A DNA stretch of 64,000 nucleotides from Protonemura montana (taxonomy: Eukaryota > Arthropoda > Insecta > Plecoptera > Nemouridae). Below the pieces are notes generated by a model. It worked only from the letters and a program-made list of their open reading frames with translations. It was not told where the DNA came from and searched no databases. Made by a program: the position numbers and the translations under genes. How positions within the stretch are numbered: the stretch's first letter is position 1; each line of letters begins with the position of its first letter. The stretch lies in contig OX387606.1 in the NCBI GenBank assembly GCA_947568835.1, positions 22,235,225 through 22,299,224 on the forward strand. The letters are read 5' to 3'. Of the stretch, positions 45,801-56,360 are shown in pieces.

Positions 45801-46997
45801 TGCCAGTCGTCCGAGCTGTGCAGAAATCCAGAAATAGCCGTCTTCAAAACCCTGGAGAAAACCTCGATTTGTTGCGCCGCCGTTGAAATACTCGTGATCT
45901 CTCCTTGAAAACCAGCGTCTGAGATGAGCTGGAAGAAAGTCATACATTTAGATCTGATTTTGTTTTCTACGAGCAAACTGCTTTCGTTTGAGGATGATTT
46001 CTGCTTACCTTGATTGTGAAGTTAAGCATTAGACAGTCTGGGTATTCTTCGGCTAATCTGTAGATGAGTGAACGCCACGTTGGGTGTTCGATCATTTCTG
46101 TGAGCCACGCAGGTGTCTAGAAATAAGAGACGTTAACAATTTCTAGCACCTACCTCCGAATACCTTTCGATAATTGAACCGAGTATCATGCATGTATTGA
46201 TCTCTGCAATGTACCTCTCCCTCTTCTGTGAAAATTGTATCGGCCTTCTTTGGATCAAACGTCTTTACTATCATGTCCTTTAAGTGGTTCTCAACCATTG
46301 CTTGGACGTCCGACACTTTTACATCTGAATAGCAAAGAGAGATTTATAAACATAGGATATATAAGTTGCTTCTTTAATTGATGGAGATTTAAATCCTACC
46401 ACAAAATAAACACTTTATATTCCTACCTCCTAAAATAAGCCATTCGGCAAGTAAATTTGCCATTTGCGCTGTGGCATTATAATTTTGTGACAGCAGCTCT
46501 ATAACTTGCTCAGGATTGCCGCCTCCTTGAAAATACCTGTAAAAATGTAGTTTTATCAGAAACGTATCAAAATTAGAAACCAGAAATTGTATAGGGGTAT
46601 GGCAAGACCACAACGCACCGTTTCAATTGAGCAAATATCCCTGGTTCCATGATATAGTCGGGAGTGCTGAATTTTTCCAGACATTCACGCAGCACCTCTT
46701 GCGGATTCTCTACTGGTTCTTCTCCGCCATCAGACTGTAATAAACAAGAGTGGGAATGTTACGATGTTTAAAAATAACCTTTATGCATTGAAATTGGACA
46801 CCTGATTGCTAATATTACACAGCAAAAGGAAATCCTTTAGAATCGGAATTAGTAGTCCACCTTAGCCTAACAGTGTTTGTTGATGTTTGTTAGAATTGGA
46901 ATTACGACGCAGGAAAAAGGACACTTATCAAACAAATTACCTCAGCATCTCCCATGTCTCCATCCCACCGATTCTCATCTTCAAAGTCTTCGTCCAT
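42828..46997 (-). CDS. NELFCD: NELF-C/D (TH1), complete
   Basis: Subunit of the negative elongation factor that holds RNA polymerase II in promoter-proximal pause; it pairs with NELF-A. Thirteen exons on the minus strand: 46997-46941, 46734-46619, 46536-46427, 46324-46215, 46116-46009, 45928-45779, 45667-45537, 45235-45048, 44809-44575, 44306-44096, 43675-43535, 43129-43000, 42859-42828. All phases agree and the product is 572 residues, near the usual length. The acidic start [17 protein letters not shown] is followed by the conserved blocks [57 protein letters not shown] and [18 protein letters not shown]. The last exon ([10 protein letters not shown]) matches the family C-terminus. Introns hold an 86-bp and a 73-bp minisatellite and a tRNA-derived SINE. 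Confidence 0.95.
43160..43325 (-). repeat. 73-bp repeat unit, inverted and shortened copies
   Basis: Read on the minus strand it repeats gtcccatatgataaccaca, caattgtgtgcagtcccata and related pieces, matching the 27950-28330 unit. In NELF-C/D intron 11. Confidence 0.6.
43700..44095. repeat. 86-bp minisatellite
   Basis: About four and a half copies with period 86 (accgctctaggtcggggt near 43776, 43862, 43948, 44034), each with a ggtgctatggtggtgctagt stretch. It abuts the end of NELF-C/D exon 10, within intron 10. Confidence 0.9.
44350..44525 (+). repeat. 73-bp repeat unit, two and a half copies
   Basis: cttgtgcttattgctatgtc and cagtcccatatgataaccaa recur as at 27950-28330, here in NELF-C/D intron 9. 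Confidence 0.8.
44857..45020 (-). mobile_element. tRNA-derived SINE, nearly full-length
   Basis: On the minus strand: gtagctcaattggctagggc (box A), ggtggagatcggggttaaaa (degenerate box B), tgggcaccaatttttgagag, ggttattagtgttcc, and the end gcaagcgtttgcaatttaaa. In NELF-C/D intron 8. Confidence 0.8.
45300..45420 (+). repeat. R2 repeat, one arm
   Basis: aaaaactatttgaactgggt through aaatttctcaactttcgtca and tgttactttatcaagggtt. Degenerate single arm in NELF-C/D intron 7. Confidence 0.6.
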
Positions 46998-47163
46998 TGT
47001 TTGCTTTAAAAGATCTTAACATGTACATCACAAGAGTGACATAAACAACAACAGGGAATTAGCCTCCCTGAAAGGCCTTGCTACTCGTGCGATAATAGTG
47101 CCACGAGCTGTCGCTGTGGCAGCACCGTGGATTCAAACCAAATTCAAACCAAAGAACTTACGA

Positions 47164-47222
47164 GATGTTACGGGTCGGAGGCCCGTAACATCTGTAACAT
47201 CCCCCCCCCCCCCCCCCCCCCC
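47164..47222. repeat. Hairpin followed by C22 tract
   Basis: gatgttacggg (47164-47174) and cccgtaacatc (47182-47192) form a perfect 11-bp stem with a 7-nt loop. A run of 22 C follows at 47201-47222 and the 5S-SINE head begins directly after it. Confidence 0.7.
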
Positions 47223-47665
47223 GAACACTGTGCTGAGTCAGGTATTGCATTGGTGACCATCATACACATAACAGTTCTGTTCGGGAGAGAGGTTGGAGGG
47301 ATGAAAGTTAAGCAACACTGCGCTGAGTCAGGTATTGGAAAGGTGACCGTCATACACATGACCAGTTCTCGGAAGAGAGGTTGACGGGATTAAAGTTAGT
47401 ACAGCAACTTCACTCGCCTTGCTTATCAACCTCTCGACAGCATGGATTTGTGGAGGAATCCTGTTGTTCGAGTTGTACCATCCTTCGGAAAGGACGTTAA
47501 ACCGGTGGTCCAAGCTTTTCAACAGAAGTAGGGTACGTGTCTTCACCGGGTTTCCCCGCCTCCCTTCTAGGCTAGGTTAGATTCATCATTATCCTCATAA
47601 TCATCCACTCATTCACCGTCGCCATTAGACCAGTGCCGCATGACCAGTTGTAAAAACCCCAATAA
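47223..47665 (+). mobile_element. 5S rRNA-derived SINE with doubled head
   Basis: 5S-like segments occur at about 47226-47262 and 47308-47345, separated by gggagagaggttggagggat. The body (agcatggatttgtggaggaa) and tail (gccattagaccagtgccgca) follow. The first head lacks its 5' part, replaced by the C tract. Confidence 0.8.
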
Positions 47666-47689
47666 TCAATCATTCAATCAATTGGTTTT

Positions 47690-47960
47690 CGTTTGGAAGT
47701 TGAAGCCGGGTTTAGTTACTCAAGATAACAGCGTGTCGTGAATAATTTTAAACCCGTATCGAAAATTCGGGCACAAAATTTCCTTCTACCTCAAGAAACC
47801 TCACTATGCTGTCATCATTTTACAAGATGTTGCAATTCGACTATCTGAATGGGCTGCTTGTTGGGGTCCGGCCCAATCAGCGGCACATTCTGATTAAACA
47901 TGGCTGACATTTAAGTACCCCTTAGGAGGCTACAATCATGCCCGCTAAGCCAATCAGGAA
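47690..47960 (+). repeat. R5 dispersed repeat
   Basis: Shares ordered blocks with 59195-59540: ttttcgtttggaagttgaag, cggacataca-like, tcattttacaagatgt, and gttggggtccgg. Parts of the same family appear in reverse near 48240-48310 and 48380-48420. Confidence 0.55.
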
Positions 47961-49104
47961 CCCAGCAATGGACCATGTAATTTAAGGCCATTCGCGCAAA
48001 TTCGAACATTAAGGAATGAAAAATATTGCGAGTAAATAAAAGAAATACAAAAACAACTTAAATCCAGGCACGCAATTAAATAAATCACATCATAACACAC
48101 AAAAAATACTTATATACTGAGAATGCACTAAAAGAACACAATTACGACTAAAATAATAAGCATGCCAGAGAAGCGTGAATGTTTAAACCAGCTGCAAGTA
48201 CCAGACGAAAACCCGGTCTAACAAAAAATCTTGTACATTAATAAGAACATACAGAGGTACCTTTAGGCAGAAGGAAAATTTGGGTCGGATTTTCTGAAGG
48301 GGTTCAACGGTATCTAAATCCCAACACACATACGATTCCTTGCTACCTTGAGTAACTAAATGTGTACAATAATAAGAACATACTGAGGTACCTTAAGAAG
48401 GAAGGAAAATTTGGAAGTGAAAATTGCAGGAATTCCAGATATACAAGCACCGCAAACTCGTGAAATTCCTTTTCATCCAGGGATCCCAATCAAAACGCTA
48501 TAGGGTTGTAAATTTTTATATCACAACACAATATATAGAATGACAATAATATAGCCATCAAATACAATTCAAATGCTTTAACAATATCTGAATTATTATT
48601 TACGTGTTTGTGTTTACGTAAATCTTGCTGACCGTGAGAGTGATTCATTTGATATTTACAAACGTTTGTTCCGTGAGGTCAGTGGTCATGGCCGATTATA
48701 ATCTGTATTTTGCAGAGATTATAATCAATCGCCCAGCATTAGCTTAACTTAAGACGCGCGAAAACCATGAAAAACGAACGTCCGAGGCGGGCCCCACGGG
48801 TGCAAACAGGAACATTATGCAGGCGAGCGATAAAGTCCTATGGCTTGTAAATTTGGTCACATGAATCTCAAAGCATCTGAGGAAACTCTACTCTCCCTTA
48901 TGACTCTATCTGCTATGATTTTACGTTAACTCAATTTACCACAATAATACATATTCTAGGCGTAAGGCAAGCTAAGAGAAAAAAACGCAACATGAGAGAA
49001 GAGAAAAAAATTGGACATGAAAACTAGAAGATCAAATTAACCTCATTCTGGCGACCCTCAACGATGGACAAAGCGACAAAGAAGCGACCATTCTACACCA
49101 AAAC

Positions 49105-49152
49105 CTAACAAACCTAACAAACCTAACAAACCTAACAAACCTAACAAACCTA
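49105..49152 (+). repeat. 10-bp tandem repeat
   Basis: aacctaacaa repeated about five times. Confidence 0.8.
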
Positions 49153-49447
49153 CTACGGTTCGGTACCGAACCAATCTAACCGTGAAGAACGATACACCTC
49201 TAGCAAGAACCTACAACAATCCAAAACTTGGACAGGAAGTCTAACAACAATGGCCTTGTCCCCAAATTTTTCTCGACTTCTCTCATGTCACACAAATGAA
49301 TCAATAATTATGAATATTTCCCGAACTCGAGACGCAAACAGCCTCTGAACTGACGTGACGTTAAGCCCCGTAAAGTTAGCAATTAAATATGTTATTTAAC
49401 TAACAAAAGCTCCCCATGTTTCCTCAGAGCCCCGATAAAACTCTCAC

Positions 49448-49541
49448 AGCGCGTTCTTGCTACAATTTCCAGGGCTTGAAGCAAGGTCTCGTCGGAGGAA
49501 GCCAAGATGCATCGGCTTCAGGCAGCGGCTCGTGGAGTCCA
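49448..49541 (-). CDS. Doubtful exon of an unidentified gene
   Basis: On the minus strand a gtcttcag acceptor is followed by an open frame (VDSTSRCLKPMHLGFLRRDL and 12 more residues) ending in TGA. It could follow the exon-like segment ending near 50062, but only in a frame other than the one that joins 50984-50866 to 50168-50062. No family was recognised, so it may be chance. Confidence 0.15.
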
Positions 49542-50061
49542 CCTGAAGACAACAGAATAAAGTCACATTAGACTCGTTGCCAGGTACATGACGACTCTTG
49601 CACACATTACCTCATTGCTCCGGACAGCTACGTTTACTCGGGAAAAAGTGCAAATCCAGCTTGAACGAAAGGAAACATGGGCTTTTTTTTACTGGTCATG
49701 AACCTTTGATTGGGTTTAGTTTTCTCAGCTGTTTTGTAGTGTTCACGACGGGTCGAAAGTCAGTGCAAAATGCAAACAAACTGTTGTGGAGATCAAGAAG
49801 TAGTTTTTGCTAACATTGCACGGCTTCATTGAATGTTTAAAATGTGTGAAAAAGTGCAGAACTGGCAAACAAAGAACTATTTACTTTTGGACTTGAGAAC
49901 TTGGATAAAACTTGCGCTGATGTTTCATTGTTGGGGACGAAGGATTAACATAATATATTTGTGCCAGCAGTGTTGGGATCGGTCAATAGAGTGCGTTTAC
50001 CATTGCGGTTAGTGCATCCGTCATATATCAGATGTATGTTAAGTCTCGTGCTGACTTACAT

Positions 50062-50984
50062 TTATCGACGCTGCAGTAGCGACGTCTCGATGACGCAGGT
50101 AGGAGATCGGATTCTGTCCCAACGCGACCAGCAATCAGATCGCGGACAGCGTTCCATGTAAACCAAGGCTGAGTGGAAACCTGCGTGAAAAGAAAGGCCG
50201 CGGATTAGTCAACACATTCGATTAGTTTCTGCTAGACGGTCGCTAGCAACAACTTTTCGAGGTTAATTCAAAGTTTGTGCCACTTATTATTATTTGTGGT
50301 GTTTAACGACGCACTGTTTTGACAACTGGCCATGCGGTACTGGTCTAATGGCATCAGTGAATGAGTGGATGATGATAAGGATGATGATGACCCTAACCTA
50401 GCCTAGAAGGGAGGAGGGGAAACCCGGTGCCGGTACGTAGCCTACTCCTGTCGAAGAGCACCAAGGGGACCACCGGCTTCACGTCCCTTCCGAAGGACGG
50501 TACAACGCGAACAGCAGGATTCCTCCACAAATCCATGCTGTCGAGAGGTTGATAAGCAAGGCGAGTGAAGTTGCTGTACTAACTTTCATCCCTCCAACCT
50601 CTCTCCCGAACAGAACTGGTAATGTGTATAATGGTCACCCATTCAATACCGGACTCAGCGCAGTGTTGCTTAACTTCGGTGATCTAACGAGAACCGGTGT
50701 TTCCAACACGCCAAACCGTTCGGTCCCAAGTATGTGCCACGTAATTTAGAGGCTGGGGGTCGATTCCACGAATGGGAAAACATTCTCGGGAGGTAGTTGT
50801 GCTGTAGTTTGGAGCAGGGAGCCCGACATCCATGCAGTACGTAAGTAAGATGGTAAAAAGCGTACCTCTAGTTTTGTGGTCGGGCACAATCCATCGTAAG
50901 TCTCTTGTCTGAGGGAAGTCGTATCGCTCTGGTTCCTCGAAGTCTTCACGATCACTTTGCTTGATCGTGATCAAAAACTGCAGA
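50062..50984 (-). CDS. Two candidate 3'-terminal exons of an unidentified gene
   Basis: Two minus-strand segments with good splice sites: 50984-50866 (acceptor tctacag, donor GTACGC) and 50168-50062 (acceptor ccactcag, ending in TAA). In phase they read LQFLITIKQSDREDFEEPER, then YDFPQTRDLRWIVPDHKTR, then ALVYMERCPRSDCWSRWDRI and RSPTCVIETSLLQRR before the stop. The first segment is open in only one frame and looks protein-like (charged and aromatic). I could not name the family. A complete 5S-derived SINE sits in the intron between them. Confidence 0.38.
50290..50724 (-). mobile_element. 5S rRNA-derived SINE, full-length
   Basis: Minus-strand copy with all parts: head (accggttctcgttagatcac, aagttaagcaacactgcg), body and tail (gccattagaccagtaccgca, ttaaacaccacaaataa). 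It sits between the two candidate exons of the unknown gene. Confidence 0.85.
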
Positions 50985-51096
50985 CTGTAGATAAAACAAA
51001 AAATACGTTAGTCACGAATACCAGCTATTTGCAACGCCACTGGGACGGGCAGATGCGAAATTTAAACAAGAACATAATAATGGACAGACTCTTTTT

Positions 51097-51390
51097 TTAA
51101 TTATTAACAACACTATAACCGTCTCAAAAATTGATGCCCAAACGCGGACTCGAACCCCGATCTCCACCTATCGCGGGTGTTGCTCTGAACCATGGAGCTA
51201 TTTGGGCACTGGCTTTTTGAGACGATTTTAGTGTAATGGCTCAATGGTTCAGAGCAACACCCGCGAAAGGTGGAGATCGGGGTTCGAGTCCGCGTTTAGG
51301 CATCAATTGTTGAGACGGTTATAGTGTTGTTAATAGTAAAATACCCCGCGCATTGCAAGCGTTTGCAATTTAAATAAGATTTCATCCTAA
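51097..51390. mobile_element. Inverted pair of tRNA-derived SINEs
   Basis: 51097-51215 is a minus-strand copy and 51235-51390 a plus-strand copy (ggctcaatggttcagagcaa, gggttcgagtccgcgttta). They lie head to head with about 20 bp between. The arms of about 110 bp are nearly complementary. Confidence 0.8.
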
Positions 51391-51721
51391 TGTTTGACAG
51401 ACTCGTTTAGCGCAAGGAAAGTTGGAAGAATCGATTCTTGCAGCGGATTTATTGTGGAAAATGCGGATTGAACCGTGGCTTACCATTGGTTAGTCGAGCA
51501 GTGTGTCAATCTTTCTTCTTCACCAGGGTCTCGGGAGACAAAGAGTTACGGGCGCTGATTCTGGAGCCTCGCGGTCAGCTGGGAATCGAAGGACAAAAAT
51601 AAAACAAACGTTAGGCGGACAAATCTCACCGGCCAGAGATGCATTGAGTTTCAAAATTTTCCCGAAGCTTTTTAAAACTCCTTGGAGAACACACATCAAA
51701 ATACACATCATCTCATCAAAT

Positions 51722-51890
51722 ACACTAGAATCGTCTCAAAAATCCAGTGACCAGGGAGATCGGGTGGAGATCCGGGTTCGAGTCCGCGTTTGGGCATCCG
51801 TTTTTGAGACGGTTATAGTGTTGTTAATAATAAAATACCCCGCGCATTTCAAGCGTTTGCAATTTAAATAAGATTTCATCCTAATCAGAA
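51722..51890 (+). mobile_element. tRNA-derived SINE, partial
   Basis: Has ggtggagatccgggttcgag, tccgcgtttgggcatc and gagacggttatagtgttgtt up to gcgtttgcaatttaaataag. The head is damaged. Confidence 0.7.
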
Positions 51891-51956
51891 CGGTTTTTAT
51901 GGAAATCTAGCCAACATTGTGAAATAATTTGGAATATTTATTTGTTGGCTCACCTT

Positions 51957-52098
51957 TGTTGGCACGGCAACTGGCCAGGTACTGGGAGTCGAACCAGGAC
52001 CCTCTTCTAAACTCCGTTCCATCTGTGTTGGCACGGCGACTGGCCAGGTACTGGGAGTCGAACCAGGACCCTCTTCTTAACTCCTTTCCATCTGTGTT
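51957..52098 (-). repeat. 69-bp direct repeat with box B-like motif
   Basis: Two tandem copies, period 69 (ggcacggc at 51961 and 52030). On the minus strand each holds gtcctggttcgactcccagt, resembling the T-arm of a tRNA. A different tRNA-derived repeat is possible. Confidence 0.6.
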
Positions 52099-52415
52099 GC
52101 CGAGATGATGATCCAGTTGGTAGCCATGAAGTTGATGCAACAATCGGCCAGTCCAGTTGGTAGCATTTTTCACGTTGCAACTTGAAGCCTGCAGCTGTCA
52201 GACTGCGAACTGTACGTTCGCAACAATGAAATCAAAAAAAAAGTTGTTGTTATTGTTTGGCATTTGATTATTAGACGCTGAAAGATAAAGGCTCCGTCAT
52301 TAGGTTCCTGTGACATGGATTAAAAGAACACAAGTTAGTGAAAGAGAAAACCAAGTTAAAATAACATCAAACGCAATTAGTACAGTCAGGTTCAAAATCA
52401 AAAACATAGTCTCAA

Positions 52416-52515
52416 ACAGTTACATTTACAAACATTTACACAAACATTAACACAAACATAAACACAAACATTGAGACAAACATTTACACAAACATTAACA
52501 CAAAAATTAACATGT
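52416..52515 (+). repeat. acacaaacatt tandem repeat
   Basis: Irregular 10-12-bp units of acaaacatta-type sequence. Confidence 0.75.
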
Positions 52516-52639
52516 AAAGGAACAACAGTCTCCACATTCACACACTTGACAAGCACACTAGTTCCCGATTCCAAACTCTCGTTCGCTCCACGTTTCTTCC
52601 AGTTCGGATCGTGTCCGCCACAATTCGGACCGCGGTACA

Positions 52640-52835
52640 TTACGCCAGCAATAAACGCAGAAATAACGCATTAATAACGCAGAAATAACGCAGAAATAAC
52701 GCAGAAATAACGCAGTGATAACGCAGAAATAACGCAGAAATAACGCAGAAATAACGCAGAAATAACGCAAAAATAACGCAAAAATAACGCAAAAATAACG
52801 CAAAAATAACGCAGTAAATAACGCAAGACTAATCA
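52640..52835 (+). repeat. 11-bp AATAACGCAG minisatellite
   Basis: About 17 copies of gaaataacgca with a few variants (aaaaataacgc near the end). It makes the repetitive minus-strand frame in this area, which is not a gene. Confidence 0.9.
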
Positions 52836-52949
52836 CGGTACCGAAGCGAGATCGTAATGAACGCGGAGGAAAAAGGTCATAGGATTAGCGCTTCTAGTGT
52901 GAGTGTGTGTGTGTGTGCGTGTGTGTGTGAGCTATCTTCTTCCGATATC

Positions 52950-54115
52950 CTTCCGGCTCCTGCTGCTTCTCCATCCGGCGTGCTCGTAGAGGCGATCGCT
53001 GACCTGAAAGGCTGAAAAGTAACTTTGGCGAATCTCGAAGTCGGCGATAGGTGCTCGAAGCTGGAAGCTCGAAGGCGCGGACTTAGCTGTAAAACTACCC
53101 CAAGCCGTAATGTTACCCCACCCTACGCTGGCCGGAGCAGACCTTCTGCATACCGGCTAAAGTAGCTACCCACCAACCCATTGTTGACCATCCTGATGGT
53201 CCTGTTCCCCTCCATCGTGTCTGAGTGATTAGGCAAGAGGATCGCTTGACGTCAATCATCCCCCCTTGCCTCCAGGACACGTTCGAGCACGACCCTCCCT
53301 AGTACGAAACCCTCCCGAGAACACCCAAGAGGGAAGGCAAGCCATTGACCCTCGGGACCTAGAGTAGAGAACGGCGTTGATGGATGCTCGAAGACTCGAA
53401 GACTCGTTGACTCGACGGCCTAACCCACCCCGAGGCCAGCAAACCCTCCTCGTCGTAGAGGGACGGTATACTACTGGGCTATTCCCGACCGCCGCAATGC
53501 CTCCCACGACGCCCTACTCCTAACAAAAACCCTCCCATTTATAACTGTTGGGCCCCGGGATCCCCGATATCCTCCACCTGCCCTAACCCCACCAGCAGGC
53601 CTCCTGCCGAGCTAAGTTTCCTACTCCCACCCTTTAGGCCAGTTACCCCACTCGTCGCGATGGAACAGGGGATCTACTTGGGCTTTCCCTTACTTATCCC
53701 CTGCATACGACCCACCATTAAGAAAACACGACGCCCTAACCTAGCGCTCCCACCCTTTAGCTGAGTCCCCATGCCATGCCCCCATGCCATGCAATCATGC
53801 GGTGCCCACATGCCATGCAGAAGATGAAGACTCGTCGACTCGTGGACTCGTGGACTCGTGGACCCTTTGGCTCGTGGATGACTGCTACCTGTAGATACCT
53901 GTTGCCTAACTGGTTGTGTGTTTGTGTGTTTGTTTGTGTGAGGCCTTGAAGCGCTAACCCTAGACCACTTAGCTGACGTTGAACGCAAACATCCCGGCCG
54001 ACCGAGGTAACAGATTACGCGACCGTGTCCCGATACCGACGAGAATCGCGGGCGAGTCTCGGCGTCGAAGTCTCGGCGTCGAAGTTGACCGATCTCGGCG
54101 GGGCCTGCAACGAAA
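52950..54115. other. GC-rich block of unknown nature
   Basis: Markedly richer in C and G than its surroundings, with many ccccac and CpG, and short tandem pieces such as gactcgtggactcgtgg (53825-53880) and tctcggcgtcgaag (54050-54085). Open frames exist but resemble no protein I know. It may be an unclassified repeat or a diverged expressed region. Confidence 0.45.
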
Positions 54116-54204
54116 TGATGCACTCGAATCAATAACCAGCTTCAGTTTTCAGTTTTGATTTGATTGTGAAAATCAAATTTAATGCTAATGCTTGCAATTG
54201 GTAG

Positions 54205-54625
54205 GGTAGATTATTGTTACGAGCACAAATAACCTATCATAAATTGGTGCCTAGCCGGGGACTCGAACACGGTCCGTCTTGTCATGGTGTTGCTTTAACA
54301 TCCAACTGAGCTACTTTGACAAGAGCTTTTCTAGAGGATTTTAATGCATCCAATACAAATAACAGGTGAATGACCAATAGGCCGTGCATGGTCACAGTCA
54401 CTCTGATTCTATCCACATCCACTTAATCTCGGGTGACTCGTAAGTGACTTTGAATTCGTTTGATGAGATGTGAAATCTGATTTAAACTGCAAACGCTTGC
54501 AATGGGCGAATTATTTTCCTATCATGAACACTAATAACCACTCAAAAATAGATGACCAAACGAGTACTCAAATCTAGATCTCCACCTGTCGCGGGTGTTG
54601 CTCCAACCAATTGAGCTGCTTGGAC
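54205..54625 (-). mobile_element. Two tRNA-derived SINE copies
   Basis: 54205-54320 (minus) has gtagctcagttggatgttaa (box A) and gttcgagtccccggctaggc (box B). 54471-54625 (minus) is a more degenerate copy with the standard gcaagcgtttgcagtttaaa end. Confidence 0.7.
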
Positions 54626-55263
54626 AGAAGACTTACTTTGGAGAGGATTTTAGTGAATTTTATGAGAATGACGGAACTCCCAGGAGTAGAACCAAGATAA
54701 CCAATTTTTGAGAGATTGTTAGTGTTTCTAATAATAAAACATAAGTAATCGTTTAATTTTCTTAGGCAATATGAAAGGAGATATCACAATTTAAATTGTG
54801 TAAAAATCCAGTTGTCGATTGGGGCAGTCCCAGGAATTGAAATGTGCCTAAATCTTGTCAAAAATGCACGCTGGGTCTCACGAAACTAACAACGGCAAAG
54901 TACCGGAAAGCAAGGCAACAGGTGATGATGGATGATGGAATCTCCATTCATGGAACGAGAGTTTTGAAAAAACCCTTTCCAAAAATAAGATCCCAATCGT
55001 GGCTACGTTTCCTTACGATGATAAAATATAAATAGTTAAGTGTTAAATTGAAATAAGAAATCAACTCTGTTAAAACTGATAGTAAACCCGGGATGTAAGT
55101 TGGGAAGGTTGGCAGGACGTGTCGAATTGTTGATCTTTAAAACAAAGCATCCGAACAAACAGAACGTTAGCACTCTCAGAAATAAGTAACTTGGTGAAAA
55201 ACTTCACGGCAAGGGAGGGAAGTTCTTTGCGAAGCAAAAAAATGTATTTTTTTTATCATTATG

Positions 55264-55535
55264 AACACTATAACCGTCTCAAAATTGATGCAATTTAAAT
55301 AATATTTTAAATAAATACAACGCATTCAATGTTAAATTGGAGTTACTCGAGAATGACAGGGTGTGACGTGGTATAGCGTCACTAGAATCAGAGTGACTGT
55401 GAGTATTCACAGACTCATGGTTCTACTCCTTGGAGATCCGTCAATCTCATCAAATACACTAAACGTCTCAAAAAGCCAGTGTCCAAGTAGCTCAATGGGC
55501 TAGAGCAACACTCGCGATAGGTGGAGATCGGATTG
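55264..55535 (+). mobile_element. tRNA-derived SINE fragments
   Basis: 55264-55300 is a 3' fragment on the minus strand. 55478-55535 (plus) keeps box A (gtagctcaatgggctagagc) and ggtggagatcgga, then is cut off. Confidence 0.6.
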
Positions 55536-55673
55536 ACAAAATTATTGTCTAAAGGCCTAATCTTTTGAAGAAAGAAACGCAGGTAATAAAAAATTAAAGA
55601 AACTAGCCAAGACGCGAGGGATATAAAACCAATGTTTGTAGCAGATTTTGAGAAATGAAGAGAAAAGACTCAC

Positions 55674-56360
55674 CCAAACAATGAAGCGGCGTCTCCATCT
55701 CAGCTCTCATGGGCGGTAAATGTTCGTCCATGTTCGTCCATGTTCGCCATGTTCCAGCTCTCGTAGTGGAGGTGTCCCTTGTCTGAAAAACACACGCCAT
55801 CATTAGACAATTGAACACATTCTAACCACAAGGAGACTCGTTTCCTGCAACAGGTGTAGTGGTGAGTGGTGATCAGCACGAACAATGCAGCAAGTGCAAT
55901 TGTACGCCATTCGTTCAGCAAAGCTACAACAGCATTTTGAATGGGAATTGCAAAAATGATGTACCAAAAGTGATGCGGGTATAAACGATAGCAGTCAAAC
56001 TAATAATGATTTAATAGCACCCAAGATATTGCATCCCCGTATTTTATCTGCTGTTAAAGCTTAAAGCCAAATAAATTATTTATAATAAAAAGGCTGGATT
56101 AAATTACCTCGGGAAAATTTGAATTCATACTAATATCATTCGTGTACATGATGCGACGCCCGAGAGTCGAACTACGACGGTTGAATTATATACTTGAATT
56201 GTAAAAAATGTAAAATGTCAACTTACCGAAATAATTTGAGAGACATTCAGAGTCAACAGTAGGAGAGTTGATCTTCCTCAAAGTTCTCTTGGCCAAGAGA
56301 CGAGACGACAGCACGACGTTCTCGTAGGAGAGTTGATCAGCGAATGTGCCACAGCTCCGC
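55674..56360 (-). CDS. Candidate exons, possibly 5' part of the same unknown gene
   Basis: A segment ending at 56227 before a GTAAGT donor reads, in one long frame, GTFADQLSYENVV, LLAKRTLRKINSP and SECLSNYF. A second segment, 55782-55674, with acceptor ttttcag and donor GTGAGT, continues in phase as DKGHLHYESWNMANMDE. It then runs into TGA because of an imperfectly tandem 10-bp unit (catggacgaa); with one unit fewer the frame would stay open to the donor. No homologue was recognised. It may be a real exon pair with a polymorphism, assembly slip or decay, or not coding. Confidence 0.25.

Larger units (their letters stand above)
46998..49447. other. Repeat-rich intergenic region upstream of NELF-C/D
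   Basis: Holds a small hairpin and C-tract, a nearly full 5S-derived SINE, and R5 dispersed repeats. The remainder is AT-rich without recognisable coding sequence. The NELF-C/D promoter should be in the first few hundred bases. Confidence 0.5.

Noticed and set aside
51225-51320. Genuine tRNA gene
   Set aside because: Box A and B are present, but the cloverleaf is not complete and the sequence continues into the SINE 3' end.
52398-52836. Repetitive minus-strand frames of 80 and 92 codons
   Set aside because: They are translations of the acaaacatt and AATAACGCAG tandem repeats.
53674-54132. 152-codon minus frame
   Set aside because: It lies in the GC-rich block and over short tandem repeats; the composition explains its length.
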